In this document: positions 1 to 10,173 of the stretch, piece after piece
Position numbering within the stretch: position 1 is the stretch's first letter
Layout: each line of letters starts with the position of its first letter
NCBI GenBank assembly: GCA_004322465.1
Contig: SCVO01000054.1
Coordinates: 1-47,400, forward strand
DNA length: 47,400 bases
Origin: Candidatus Nitrosotenuis sp.
Lineage (GTDB): Archaea; Thermoproteota; Nitrososphaeria; Nitrososphaerales; Nitrosopumilaceae
Direction: 5' to 3'
Notes under the pieces: generated by a model
The model's database searches: none
What the model saw: only the letters and a program-made list of their open reading frames with translations
What the model was told of the DNA's origin: nothing
Translations under genes and position numbers: made by a program

Positions 1-42
1 TAATATTTTGGTAATTACCAGTAAACTGGTAATAATTTATTC

Positions 43-627
43 CTACTTTAGAATATATTTCCCAAGAATGTCGGTTTCAATATTAACCTTGTCGCCAATT
101 TTTCTTGTATGAAAGTTTGTTACATCAACCGTATGAGGTATCAAGCAAACTGATGCAAGATTCTTTTGTACATCAACTACTGTCAGGCTTATCCCATCAA
201 TCGCAATTGATCCTTTTTGAACAACGAATTTTGTCAGGTTTTTTGGTATCTTAAACCATATTTTGATTTCTTTGGGTTTTGTTTCAATTTTGTTAATTAT
301 ACCTACACCATCCACATGACCAAGAACAAAATGCCCTTCCATTCTATCCCCAACTTTTAGGCTTCGTTCAATATTGATGATTCCGCCTTCTTTTAGATTT
401 CCAAGATCAGTTTTTTTTGTGGTTTCCTCTATCATCTCAAAATTACATTTTGAGTTTGAAATTCCTGTAACTGTAAGACAAACTCCGTTTAATGCAACAC
501 TCTGACCTATTTTGAGTCCCCTTGCATGCTTACCTAGATCAACTGTCATTTTGACAGCGCTCCTGTTGCTGGTCTTTTTCTCTATCTTGATTACTTTGCC
601 AACACCTTCAATGATTCCTGTAAACAA
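43..627 (-). CDS. ribE: Riboflavin synthase alpha chain (lumazine-binding repeats)
   Basis: MFTGIIEGVG start, two internally similar lumazine-binding halves (GQSVALNGVCLTV / KGSIAIDGISLTVV). Confidence 0.95.
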   Translation of the reverse strand: MFTGIIEGVGKVIKIEKKTSNRSAVKMTVDLGKHARGLKIGQSVALNGVCLTVTGISNSKCNFEMIEETTKKTDLGNLKEGGIINIERSLKVGDRMEGHFVLGHVDGVGIINKIETKPKEIKIWFKIPKNLTKFVVQKGSIAIDGISLTVVDVQKNLASVCLIPHTVDVTNFHTRKIGDKVNIETDILGKYILK

Positions 628-698
628 CTGTTGTTATGGTACGCCGTGGTTATAAAATGATTTTTGCTTGGACTAATACTTAAAAGCTAGATCAAAAA

Positions 699-1310
699 TT
701 GGATCCTGTGGATACGTTCGATGCAATCGAAAAGCGACGTGCCATAAAATATTTTGATCCTCAGTATCAAATGACACCTGAAGAAATTAACAAGGTTCTC
801 TCACTTGCAATATTGTCCCCAACCTCATATAATATTCAAAACTGGAGGTTTGTCCATGTTGTTGATAAAGAATTGCGAAGAAATATTCGTGCGGCATCGT
901 GGAATCAAGCTCAGGTAACGGATGCATCAATGCTTCTTATTTTGTGTGCGGATCTAAAGGCATGGGAAAAAAATCCCGCTAGATACTGGAAAAATGCTCC
1001 AAAGGAGGTTCAAGACTATATCATACCGGCAATTCTCAAGTCATATAGAGGCCAGGACCAGTTTATGCGTGATGAGGCAATACGTTCGTGTAGTATTGCC
1101 GCACAAACCATAATGCTCACAGTAAAATCTATGGGTTATGATTCCTGTCCGATGATTGGCTTTGATCCAAAGGAGGTTGGAAATCTTATCAATTTGCCAA
1201 AAGATCACATGATCTGCATGATGCTAACAATTGGAAAAGCAGTAAAAGAAGCCCAACCACGAGGGGGACAGCTTCCTCTAAGCGACGTTGTAATTACGGA
1301 TCATTTCTAA
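699..1310 (+). CDS. Nitroreductase family protein
   Basis: N-terminal RRAIKYFDP...SPTSYNIQNWRFVHV and C-terminal G.DP..V..L..LP FMN-nitroreductase pattern. Confidence 0.9.
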   Translation: MDPVDTFDAIEKRRAIKYFDPQYQMTPEEINKVLSLAILSPTSYNIQNWRFVHVVDKELRRNIRAASWNQAQVTDASMLLILCADLKAWEKNPARYWKNAPKEVQDYIIPAILKSYRGQDQFMRDEAIRSCSIAAQTIMLTVKSMGYDSCPMIGFDPKEVGNLINLPKDHMICMMLTIGKAVKEAQPRGGQLPLSDVVITDHF

Positions 1311-1367
1311 CTGTAAAAGATAACAAGGTTACTTGACATTTAATAGTAGAATTAAGAGCAATTCGTC

Positions 1368-1631
1368 ATGGAATTGTCGGATGCCGTAATCACAATTGTT
1401 CACTTAGCTGTTGGCTTTATCCTGGTGTTTTATGCAGCCAAGGCTTACAAAAAGACAAAATATCCTCCGATGCTTCTTTTGGTAGCTGGATTTACCGTTC
1501 TCGTTTTAGGGGAAACTGTAGTTGAAGATGCACTTTATTTTATTGGTAGTAAATTCATTCAAGAGACAATTGCAGAATCTTTTGAGATTATCGGATTTAT
1601 CATACTGATTCTAGCGGTTAAAAAAAGTTGA
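1368..1631 (+). CDS. Small multi-pass membrane protein of unknown function
   Basis: Three hydrophobic segments; 1-nt gap to the downstream HTH gene. Confidence 0.7.
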   Translation: MELSDAVITIVHLAVGFILVFYAAKAYKKTKYPPMLLLVAGFTVLVLGETVVEDALYFIGSKFIQETIAESFEIIGFIILILAVKKS

Positions 1632-1632
1632 A

Positions 1633-1971
1633 ATGGAAACTGATGATGATATTACCGCAGTACTTGCAGACAGATACACGCGAGAGATTCTGACGATTCT
1701 TACAAATGAGGAACTATCCTCTCAGCAAATTGCATCAAAACTCGACATGCCTACATCCACGGCATATAGAAAAATAAAAAATTTGGAAGAGTTGAATCTT
1801 ATCAAAAAAACAAAAGTGATAAGAACAGTTGAAGGGTTAGGTGAAAGCTACTACAAAAGTTTGGTCTCTGAAATCAACGTGAATTTCAAAGACGGCAAGA
1901 TGACATATTCAATTGTGCGAATAAAGATGGATGATAAGATAGTTAGATTGTGGCAAAAATTCAAAGACTGA
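1633..1971 (+). CDS. Winged-helix (ArsR-like) transcriptional regulator
   Basis: LADRYTREILTILTNEELSSQQIASKLDMPTSTAYRKIKNLEELNLIKK is a typical wHTH. Confidence 0.85.
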   Translation: METDDDITAVLADRYTREILTILTNEELSSQQIASKLDMPTSTAYRKIKNLEELNLIKKTKVIRTVEGLGESYYKSLVSEINVNFKDGKMTYSIVRIKMDDKIVRLWQKFKD

Positions 1972-2033
1972 TTCCGTTCCCATTGATAGGAACGGTCGGT
2001 ACCAAATTAAATATCAAATGGTATATTCGGCTC

Positions 2034-2546
2034 ATGGAAAAAAAATCAGCACATGTAGCAGCTTATGTCCTTGCCGCACTCATGCTATCTACAGGTATAC
2101 TGTACCTAACATTAGCATACGGTGAAAACATGGATCATCAGGCAGAGGCACAAGCTAGTACTAACGATATAGAGCCAGGCGAGGCTAGTGAAGCAGGTGA
2201 GCAAAAGACAAAAAACACATCTGAATCTCAAGGCTTTGGAGATATGGGAGAAGTTGTCTTTTTCTCAATTATTGGTGCGTCATACGTCCCAATTGGCTTG
2301 TGGATGCTAAAGAAGAAGGCAATTAGCAAAAAGCCCTATGTCGTTGCTTTGATTGGATCTGTTGCATTAATTGCATTCTATGTCGCAACTAGAACCATCA
2401 ATATACCAATGATAGGCATTCAAGATGATATTGGCACGCCAGACCTTACAGCAAAAGTATTGCAAGGCGCAATAGTTGCGGTTTCTGCATATATGCTAGC
2501 TACAATAGCAAGATTCAGAAAAACAGAAAAGAGCTTGTCTAAATAG
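2034..2546 (+). CDS. Membrane protein of unknown function (track ORF begins 1950; start at the internal Met at 2034 preferred)
   Basis: MEKKSAHVAAYVLAALMLSTGILYL signal/TM start avoids overlap with the upstream gene; three further TM segments. Confidence 0.65.
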   Translation: MEKKSAHVAAYVLAALMLSTGILYLTLAYGENMDHQAEAQASTNDIEPGEASEAGEQKTKNTSESQGFGDMGEVVFFSIIGASYVPIGLWMLKKKAISKKPYVVALIGSVALIAFYVATRTINIPMIGIQDDIGTPDLTAKVLQGAIVAVSAYMLATIARFRKTEKSLSK

Positions 2547-2639
2547 GATAATTTTTGAACGCCATTTAGCACCTTATTTTTCTTAAAATTTTTACACAGG
2601 GAGAGCAATTCATGATCGTTGGTATCAAGTACACAGATA

Positions 2640-3503
2640 ATGGAAAAAGTTCTCTTTGGATTTGCAAAACAATGGATTGCAGGAAATACCATTGATGATG
2701 CATTATCTGCAGCACAGTCATCATACAAAAATGGCATGGGAGTAATAATCAACAGATTAGGCGAATATCATACATCAAAGCAGATTATTGAGAAAACCAT
2801 TGATGAGTACAAGATAGTAATGTCTTCGTTTAGGAAATGGAATGTAAATGGAGGCATATCTGTCAAGCCAACACAGATTGGTCTTTCACGAAATATGAAA
2901 GAATGTATTCAGAACTTTGAGATTCTAATCAAAAGTGCAATATCATCACAGACATTTGTCTGGATTGACATGGAGTCGTCAGATCACACAGATGAGACAA
3001 TAGAAATCTATCAAAACTTATTTTCAAGATATGAAAGGCTCGGAGTTGCACTGCAGGCAAATCTCATGCGAACGGAAGATGACCTCGTTGATTTGATGAC
3101 GATTGGAGCCAAAATACGGCTAGTAAAGGGGGCATATCGGGAAAACCCAAAGGTTGCATACAAATCAAAAGACAAAATTGACCAGAACTATCTAAAATTG
3201 ATGGGGCTACTTTTTAGAAAAGCGAATGAGTTTGGCATAGCTACGCACGATTCAGTCATGATAGAAAATGCCAAAAAGTTATCAAGAAAGTACGAACGGA
3301 GGTTTGAGTTTCAAATGCTGCGTGGAATAAGGGACGATCTGAAACCCAAGCTTGTGAATATGGGATTCAATGTTTCCGAATATGTTCCCTACGGAACAAA
3401 CTGGCTTCCGTATTCCATTCGTAGATTAAAAGAAAGAAAAAGAAACATACTGCTGCTAGGCAGTGCCTTCATAGAATTGCACAAACCTCAAAAAAATTTT
3501 TGA
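2640..3503 (+). CDS. putA: Proline dehydrogenase (track ORF uses TTG at 2619; ATG at 2640 likely)
   Basis: QANLMRTEDDL, IRLVKGAYREN, IATHDSVMI, FEFQMLRGI, YVPYG..WLPYSIRRL motifs of the proline dehydrogenase TIM barrel. Confidence 0.9.
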   Translation: MEKVLFGFAKQWIAGNTIDDALSAAQSSYKNGMGVIINRLGEYHTSKQIIEKTIDEYKIVMSSFRKWNVNGGISVKPTQIGLSRNMKECIQNFEILIKSAISSQTFVWIDMESSDHTDETIEIYQNLFSRYERLGVALQANLMRTEDDLVDLMTIGAKIRLVKGAYRENPKVAYKSKDKIDQNYLKLMGLLFRKANEFGIATHDSVMIENAKKLSRKYERRFEFQMLRGIRDDLKPKLVNMGFNVSEYVPYGTNWLPYSIRRLKERKRNILLLGSAFIELHKPQKNF

Positions 3504-3584
3504 ATATGTGACGTTTACTTGGAAACATGACTTCGTAGGAATCCTACTTGAACATTAAATACAAAAAATTCGTAGTTGTCATTA

Positions 3585-4697
3585 ATGACAACGACCGGAA
3601 TCATATTGATTCTACTCGTATCTTCACTTGTAATTCCCCTTGAATACTCACATGCTGATACCACACCACTTTCACCAACAAACCTCAAAGCACAAGCAAT
3701 TTCAAGTTCTCAGCTTAGTTTAACATGGAATGCCCCGGTAAACGCGACACAGAGCAATGTGAATGGCTACAAAATAGAAACAGATGTGGGATGTATTGGC
3801 TTCTTTACTGTTCTAGTTGCAAACACAACTGCTACTTCTTACTCAAACAATAATTTGGTTAGCGGACTATGTTATGGATATAGAGTATTCGCATTAAATT
3901 CTGCAGGTACAAGCTCTTCATCAAATGTTTCTTCTGCAACAACATTCTCAATTCCAAGTGCGCCTACTGGATTGATTGTGACTCCGGTTTCCAGTTCGGC
4001 ATTAAAACTAAGTTGGAATGTACCGGCTGATAACGGCGGTACCCAAATCACAGGCTATCAAATTCAAAGAAATGGAACAGTAATTGTTACAAACACTGGA
4101 AATAATAGGACCAGTTTTACTGACAACAATTTACTAGCATTGCACCAACAAACATACCGTATTGCTGCTTGGAATATCGTTGGTTTGAGTATATTTTCAA
4201 ACAACGCAACCGCAAAGACAGAAAATCAGACAGGCAACGGATCACCAACAGATACCGGAAATCTGGGACATGCGATATCCGACTTTGTACATAAGCGAAA
4301 TGAATTGCTCAAAAAACAACGTGATGAGGTACTAAAAGTAATGAAAGACTGCACTGAGAAGATGAGAAACACGAATTCGACCCAAAGAAAGCAGATACAA
4401 GAAGATTGCAAAATTCAGCTAAACGCAATTAAGGAAAAATACAAAGATTCGATAAAACAATTCAAAAATGAATTCAAAAACTTCAGGGAAACTGCAAAAT
4501 CGACGCTAAATGAAGCGAAAAAAGACAAGGCAGCAGACAAAAACGACATAAAGGAATTCAAGAAGGATGTAAAAAGTTTTGAAAAAGATGGGAAGAAGCA
4601 GGAAAAAGAATTCAAGAAGGAGTTAAAAAGCGCCAACAAGAACCTGAAGAAAGAAAACAAAAATCAGAAAGGAAAAAATCACGATAACGAAGATTGA
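3585..4697 (+). CDS. Secreted protein with two fibronectin type III domains and a Lys/Glu-rich coiled-coil C-terminus
   Basis: Signal peptide, PTNLKAQAISSSQLSLTWNAP and PTGLIVTPVSSSALKLSWNVP FN3 repeats, charged C-terminal third. Track ORF begins 3576. Confidence 0.8.
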   Translation: MTTTGIILILLVSSLVIPLEYSHADTTPLSPTNLKAQAISSSQLSLTWNAPVNATQSNVNGYKIETDVGCIGFFTVLVANTTATSYSNNNLVSGLCYGYRVFALNSAGTSSSSNVSSATTFSIPSAPTGLIVTPVSSSALKLSWNVPADNGGTQITGYQIQRNGTVIVTNTGNNRTSFTDNNLLALHQQTYRIAAWNIVGLSIFSNNATAKTENQTGNGSPTDTGNLGHAISDFVHKRNELLKKQRDEVLKVMKDCTEKMRNTNSTQRKQIQEDCKIQLNAIKEKYKDSIKQFKNEFKNFRETAKSTLNEAKKDKAADKNDIKEFKKDVKSFEKDGKKQEKEFKKELKSANKNLKKENKNQKGKNHDNED

Positions 4698-4721
4698 TCT
4701 TTATATTGACAGATTTTTAAA

Positions 4722-6839
4722 TTATTTTCTCATTAGCCTTGCAATCAGAGTATTTTTGATTGGAATCTCTTGATTGGCACGTATCTTGTCTCCCGTATCT
4801 CCATCTAACTTGAATTTTGAAATTGTTTGTATAAGCTGTTCTGCAAGTTCTGCCATTTGTGTTGCGGCTGTCGATATTTCTTGAGTTTGGGCAGTTTGTT
4901 GTTCTACTGCAGCAGAAGCTTCCTCTGTTGCAGCGGCATTTTCTTCTGAAACTGCAGAAATTTCTGTTGCATCCTCCGAAACTGCCTTTATATTTACAAG
5001 CTGAGCTTGTACAGATTCCGATAATATTTTGACGCTCTTTGATACGTTCTTGATGTTTACTGCAATATCATCAAGCGACTTTAATGAAGAATCAATAACT
5101 AATTTTCCTTGATTGACTTCGTTTGAGCTTGTTTCAATGTCACCTACCACGATTTGGGCATTTTCCTGAATTTCCTTTAGTTTTTTATCGATTTCTTCCG
5201 ACGATCTGGCAGAGTTTTCTGCAAGACGCCTAACTTCATCTGCAACTACGGCGAATCCGCGTCCTGCCTCCCCTGCACGCGCAGCCTCGATTGCAGCATT
5301 TAGTGCCAAAAGATTTGTTTGGTCAGCAATTTGCCTAATCACGTCAAGAACTGCGGTAATCTCGTTTGTCTTTTCAGCCAGCTCTCTGACTTTTTGTGCA
5401 GACTCATTCGTAACCTGAATTATTTTGTTCATGCGCTCCCCCGCCTCTTTTGCAGATATGGCGCCCTTTTCTGATATGCTTCCGACATCATCAGTGATTT
5501 CTAATGATTCCTGTGCGTTTTGAGAGAGATCACTGATTGTGTTTGCCAGTTGGTCAACGGATTGCTTTGATTTTTCAATGCGTTGCGCTTGTGATTGGGA
5601 TCCTCTTGATATCTGATCTACTGTGGTTGCGATTTGTTGCACTGCCGAATTTAATTCCTGACCAGACGCAGACATCTGTTGAGCGTTTGAGGATACTGAT
5701 TCGGATGCACCTTGTACTTCGCTTATGACTTTTCTTAGGTTTTCAACCATTTGTTTTTCCGAGTTTATGAGAACTCCAATTTCATCTTTTGATTTTGATT
5801 CTTGTACTATTACGGACAGATTGCCTTCACTTATTTTTTTGGCAATAGTTGCAGCAGATCGTATTGGTTTAGAAATGGATCTTGACATAAAGAATGCAAA
5901 TGTCCCGACCACTGCAGCTATGATACTGCCGGTGATAATGTACATGTTTTGTAAAGCAATCACTGGCGCAACAATTTCCGCAACGTCAAATTCTGCAATG
6001 ACTACAAATCCAAGATCTGGCTCACATTTTGATGCACCAAAAATTGGAACACCCCTATAATCAGGATAAATTGATGCCGAAATGCCTTTCCCATTTTCAA
6101 CACATTCCTTTACCGGAAGCGTGTCTGCCTTTTGATGAAATTCATACCCCTCATTGAATCTGGACGGGCTGATCATAACTCTATCAAAGCTAACAAGATA
6201 TGTTTCCCCCGTTTCGCCCAAGCCTTCTCTGTCCAATAAGACTTTGTCAAGGGCAGGAACTCCAGTCTGCGCAATCAGCATTCCAAGTTTTGCATTTGTT
6301 TGAGGGTCATAAATCGGGACTGCGGTCATGGCTACTCTTTTTCCATCATCCATAACATATTCACGATATGATTTTTCCAGACCTTTTTGGAAGATCTTCG
6401 CATTAGAGTAATCCATGCCTAGCAAGGAGTTATCCTGAGCATAGAGAACGTTGCCATCCATGGATACAATTTTAAAATTTTGATAGCCATTTTCTCCTCC
6501 GGTTGATTCCTGTATGCTATTAAGAATTTGTTCCAGATGTGACTCGTTTGAAACTTGTTTACTTGGTCCATCTTTTTCAGAGATTTGTTTTAACTGATTG
6601 ATTATTTCTGGGGTTTGTGCTGCTTGTTCCAATTGTTGAATTCTAAAGTCGTTTAGCTGTTCAATTGATGTTGCTCTATCATTGGCTAACGTTAGTAGTT
6701 GGCTGTATGCTCTTTCTTGTAGCGAGTTTTGCGAAGCATTAAAGCTTATTATCGATATTGCAGCCATCGGAACCATAGCAACGACAAGAAATAGACAGAT
6801 TAATTTCGAATTAAGTGATCTAGCCAGTATGTTTTGCAA
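4722..6839 (-). CDS. Methyl-accepting chemotaxis protein (Cache-like sensor, HAMP, MCP signalling domain)
   Basis: Two TM segments flanking a sensor; [55 protein letters not shown] hairpin signature. Confidence 0.97.
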   Translation of the reverse strand: MQNILARSLNSKLICLFLVVAMVPMAAISIISFNASQNSLQERAYSQLLTLANDRATSIEQLNDFRIQQLEQAAQTPEIINQLKQISEKDGPSKQVSNESHLEQILNSIQESTGGENGYQNFKIVSMDGNVLYAQDNSLLGMDYSNAKIFQKGLEKSYREYVMDDGKRVAMTAVPIYDPQTNAKLGMLIAQTGVPALDKVLLDREGLGETGETYLVSFDRVMISPSRFNEGYEFHQKADTLPVKECVENGKGISASIYPDYRGVPIFGASKCEPDLGFVVIAEFDVAEIVAPVIALQNMYIITGSIIAAVVGTFAFFMSRSISKPIRSAATIAKKISEGNLSVIVQESKSKDEIGVLINSEKQMVENLRKVISEVQGASESVSSNAQQMSASGQELNSAVQQIATTVDQISRGSQSQAQRIEKSKQSVDQLANTISDLSQNAQESLEITDDVGSISEKGAISAKEAGERMNKIIQVTNESAQKVRELAEKTNEITAVLDVIRQIADQTNLLALNAAIEAARAGEAGRGFAVVADEVRRLAENSARSSEEIDKKLKEIQENAQIVVGDIETSSNEVNQGKLVIDSSLKSLDDIAVNIKNVSKSVKILSESVQAQLVNIKAVSEDATEISAVSEENAAATEEASAAVEQQTAQTQEISTAATQMAELAEQLIQTISKFKLDGDTGDKIRANQEIPIKNTLIARLMRK

Positions 6840-7056
6840 TAATACTTGAGTTTAATTGGTGGATTTAGGTCGATGTTTGTTTAATTTGATCATCTCATAT
6901 CATCATACCAAATTAGATATTTTTGTATTACATTGTCAAGATCTATTGATTCGATATTATTTGTGTAAATGTCAAAGCCATGCAGATGTATACAAAAAAT
7001 GAGTTTATTGACTAGGATTCACATCAAGATACCCGGACAGAGTTTACAATTTGGAA

Positions 7057-7914
7057 TTAGTTTTTGGCTAAATCAAGCAAGGCCTTTGCGCGCTTGTAGT
7101 GAACTTCGTCAATCATCTTGCCATCAACTACGGTAGCCCCCCTTCCTTTCTTTGTTGATTCCAGATATACGTCACATACTTTGCGGGCCCACTCAATTTC
7201 TGACTTGTTTGGCATAAATGCCTCATGAGTGATCGGTATTTGATCAGGATGTATGATGCTTTTTCCAGCATATCCAAGATTTTTTCCAATTATGCAGTCT
7301 CCTTTGAGCCCGTTCTCATCCTTTAGATCCTGCCATATTGCGTCAATCGCGTGGATTCCTGCTGCCTTTGCATCAAGCGGAACTTTGGCTCGCGCATATT
7401 TTGCGCCTTCCGATTGTTTTGTGTATTCTATTCCCATGTCATTTAGCAGATCAAACACGCCAAAGACCAAGGCAGAGATCCTTTTGCTACATGATGCAAT
7501 ATCATATGCATTTACAACCCCCTGTGCGGACTCTATCGATGGAATAAGGGAAACGGAACCCAGTTTGCGCTTTTTTTCAAGACTTTTGATGATTTTTTCA
7601 ATTTTTAGTAGTTCTTTCGAATTGTTTACTTTGGGTATTACGATTCCATCAATTCCTTTTTGTATGATTTGTTCAAGATCATCTGGGATTTTTCCAGAAG
7701 CCGGAGAATTTGTCCTGACATAGATATCCGGCGCATATTGTGAGCGTGACTTTAGTGCATCTTTTATTAAATTACGGGCGTTTACTTTTTCAGAATCCGG
7801 AATAGAATCCTCAAGATCAAAGCAGACAATATCTGCTTGAATGGTTTTTGCCTTTTCTAAAAAACGCAGGTTGTTCCCCGGGACAAATAAAAGGCTGCGA
7901 AAAAGCCTTGTCAT
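7057..7914 (-). CDS. CitE-like HpcH/HpaI aldolase/citrate lyase family protein
   Basis: RSLLFVPGNN, DIVCFDLEDS, IPKV, SLIPSIESAQGVVNAYDIA, ALVFGVFDL, GKSIIHPDQI motifs. Confidence 0.9.
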   Translation of the reverse strand: MTRLFRSLLFVPGNNLRFLEKAKTIQADIVCFDLEDSIPDSEKVNARNLIKDALKSRSQYAPDIYVRTNSPASGKIPDDLEQIIQKGIDGIVIPKVNNSKELLKIEKIIKSLEKKRKLGSVSLIPSIESAQGVVNAYDIASCSKRISALVFGVFDLLNDMGIEYTKQSEGAKYARAKVPLDAKAAGIHAIDAIWQDLKDENGLKGDCIIGKNLGYAGKSIIHPDQIPITHEAFMPNKSEIEWARKVCDVYLESTKKGRGATVVDGKMIDEVHYKRAKALLDLAKN

Positions 7915-7919
7915 AAAAT

Positions 7920-8996
7920 TTATGCTTCTGGTTTCATCAGGATTTTGCCAAAGAGGCCCTTACCTGTAAGCATCTTTGTGTGAGCCTCTGCAGCATTCTC
8001 AAATGAGTGTACAGAATCAATTACTGCTTTTATCTTTCCTTTGCCCATCCAGTAGAATCCATCCTCAAGCTCTGCTCTTGTACCTTGAGTTGAACCCAAG
8101 ATGTTTGTGCCTTTGAAAAAGACGTGCCTTAGATCGGTTTTTGCATCATAGCCAGTTGTTGCACCGCATGACACTATAGTTGCACCGTATTTGAGCAAAG
8201 TAAGCTGTTGATTCCAATGAGTCTGGCCAATGTGATCAAATGAGACGTCAATGCCAGGAACTCCGCCTGATGATTTTGCGATTTCTTTTGAAATCTTGAA
8301 TACTTCTTTACTCCAATCTTCTTTTCTGTGGTCTACTGCAAAATCTGCACCAAGATGCAAACATTTGTCAAGCTTATCACCGCTGGCAGTTGCAATTACT
8401 GTACAACCATAAAGCTTGGCAATTTGTATGCCAAACGAGCCGACTCCTGAACCTCCGCCCATGATTAGAACGGTTTGCCCTGGCTTTATCTTGGCTCTTC
8501 CAACTAGCATGTGCCACGATGTCAAAAGCGTCATTGAAGCAGCTGCTGCCTCGTCATAGCTTACTCCTTCTGGAATTTTTACAACGTTAACTTCTGGAAG
8601 ATGAGTTATTTCTGAAAAAGCTCCCCATAGTGGTCCCGTTTGGAATCCCCAAATGCTTCTCTTAGTACAGTCAAACTCGCGCCCATCAGTACAGGCCTTA
8701 CAAACTCTGCAAGACATGTTGGAGTGCGAAACAACTCTATCGCCAACCTTGATGTTTGCTACTTCTTCACCAACTGCGATTACCTCTCCGGATGCGTCTG
8801 AACCAGAAATGTGCGGTAACGGTACTGCAACTGGCTGTCCTCGCATTCCCCAGATATCATTATAATTTAGAGCGGCTGCCTTTACCTTAAAGACCACTTC
8901 ATTTGGTTTTGGTTTTGGGTCATCCACTTCTTTAACTTTAAGAATTTTCTTGTAATTATCATCCGGCGCATATTCATCATAAACTACGGCCTTCAT
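7920..8996 (-). CDS. Zinc-dependent MDR alcohol dehydrogenase / enoyl-CoA reductase-like
   Basis: GROES-like N-terminus, HISGSDASGEV, CRVCKACTDGREFDC structural zinc loop, GGGSGVGSFGIQIAK Rossmann motif. Confidence 0.9.
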   Translation of the reverse strand: MKAVVYDEYAPDDNYKKILKVKEVDDPKPKPNEVVFKVKAAALNYNDIWGMRGQPVAVPLPHISGSDASGEVIAVGEEVANIKVGDRVVSHSNMSCRVCKACTDGREFDCTKRSIWGFQTGPLWGAFSEITHLPEVNVVKIPEGVSYDEAAAASMTLLTSWHMLVGRAKIKPGQTVLIMGGGSGVGSFGIQIAKLYGCTVIATASGDKLDKCLHLGADFAVDHRKEDWSKEVFKISKEIAKSSGGVPGIDVSFDHIGQTHWNQQLTLLKYGATIVSCGATTGYDAKTDLRHVFFKGTNILGSTQGTRAELEDGFYWMGKGKIKAVIDSVHSFENAAEAHTKMLTGKGLFGKILMKPEA

Positions 8997-9039
8997 GATT
9001 TGAGTCCTTTGTATCCCCTAATTATATTTTGTTTGGAAT

Positions 9040-9312
9040 TTATCGTCTATTAATCTTAAAATCGCGTTTTGGTTGCTGGGTAGATAGGAGTATTTGTTTT
9101 AGCTGATCATCGGTAATTTGTGCGTGTATTTTTCCCTGTGATACCATGCCGATCAGATAATTTTCAACAAGTGATGCAAGATCGGGTTTTACCATTCGTA
9201 CATTGTTTAGTCTGAGCCTCGCATCAGGCGATAAAATTTGTTTTAGAATCATTTCTTTTTGTGCTGTAATTTCCGCCTCGTTTGGAGTGTTTTCGTCTTG
9301 CGGGTAGCTCAT
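9040..9312 (-). CDS. DNA-binding protein of the PDCD5 (TFAR19) family
   Basis: ILSPDARLRLNNVRMVKPDLASLVENYLIGMVSQGKI...ITDDQLKQIL is the PDCD5 core. Confidence 0.93.
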   Translation of the reverse strand: MSYPQDENTPNEAEITAQKEMILKQILSPDARLRLNNVRMVKPDLASLVENYLIGMVSQGKIHAQITDDQLKQILLSTQQPKRDFKINRR

Positions 9313-9321
9313 AGTGTTTCA

Positions 9322-9774
9322 CTATGAATAAATTTTCAATAATGGGTTTTTCACGGCAAGTTCATCTAGAATGTCACTTGCAAGCCTGTCAAGTTTTTTC
9401 ATTCCTTGGTGGGATACTACTCTGCCTTTTCCTGCAACTTTTTCAACGTAACCTAGTTTTTCAAGCTCTTGTATGGCATGTCTTATGATTGAGCCGCCTG
9501 CATCTCTGTGATGAGCGCCGCCATATCCTACTGCTTTTGCGCCTCCATACATGATACGTAAGTCATTGATCCCAACAGGTCCATGAAGGTATAGCTTTCT
9601 TAGAATTGATGCGCAACGCTTGTACCACCATTCCTTGTCTTGTGGAGGTCTGTCTGCGTGAGAACCGGTCTTTACAAACATTGTCCATTCAGGCTTGCCA
9701 ATATTCTCACTTTTGAGTATGTCAGCTAGTCTTGATAATAGAATATCTGCCGGTACGTCATAGGCCTTTGCCAT
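9322..9774 (-). CDS. rps19e: 30S ribosomal protein S19e
   Basis: WTMFVKTGSHADRPPQDKEWWYKRCASILRKLYLHGPVGINDLRIMYGG...GSIIRHAIQELEKLGYVEK. Confidence 0.98.
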   Translation of the reverse strand: MAKAYDVPADILLSRLADILKSENIGKPEWTMFVKTGSHADRPPQDKEWWYKRCASILRKLYLHGPVGINDLRIMYGGAKAVGYGGAHHRDAGGSIIRHAIQELEKLGYVEKVAGKGRVVSHQGMKKLDRLASDILDELAVKNPLLKIYS

Positions 9775-9805
9775 GAAATGAAAAACTTGTGTGTGGTCTT
9801 ATAAA

Positions 9806-10132
9806 TCATTTAGAAATAATCTTGCGATACGTGTGATTGCAAAAGCCGCAGGTTATTCGTATTGACTTGAGTGGCGATCTGCCAAGCCGTATTCTTGAGT
9901 TTACTCCCGGCGCAATGAAGCTTTTACACTTTTTGCAAAAAGTCATCTTAATTTCATACGGCATTCGTATTCTGTGCTTTGTGCTGATTTTCCTTGCGAG
10001 TAGCGCCTGCCTTTGAGCCAGTGTTGGGTTTTTCCTGGCATTCGAAACTGCCTCTTTAATCAGAATTTGCATTCTTTCTTTTGCTATTTCCCTAAGATCC
10101 AGCTTCATGAAATTAGAAAGCATGATTCCCAT
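9806..10132 (-). CDS. rnp4: Ribonuclease P protein component 4 (Rpp21/Rpr2)
   Basis: ARKISTKHRIRMPYEIKMTFCKKCKSFIAPGVNSRIRLG...ITCGFCNHTYRK zinc ribbon; upstream of rps19e/PDCD5. The start may be an internal Met. Confidence 0.9.
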   Translation of the reverse strand: MGIMLSNFMKLDLREIAKERMQILIKEAVSNARKNPTLAQRQALLARKISTKHRIRMPYEIKMTFCKKCKSFIAPGVNSRIRLGRSPLKSIRITCGFCNHTYRKIISK

Positions 10133-10173
10133 AAAAATTCAATCTATCTGCAAGGTTTCGTTAATATGCAAGC

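Noticed and set aside
3535-3547. GTAGGA-A-TCCTAC near-palindrome ahead of the FN3 gene
   Set aside because: Too short and with a 1-nt centre, so not a hairpin; no second copy seen to support an operator
4415-4660. Minus-strand Phe/Ser-rich ORF (MFSFFRFLLALFNSF...)
   Set aside because: Shadow ORF of the Lys/Glu-rich C-terminus of the FN3 protein; composition is the complement of AAA/AAG/GAA codons
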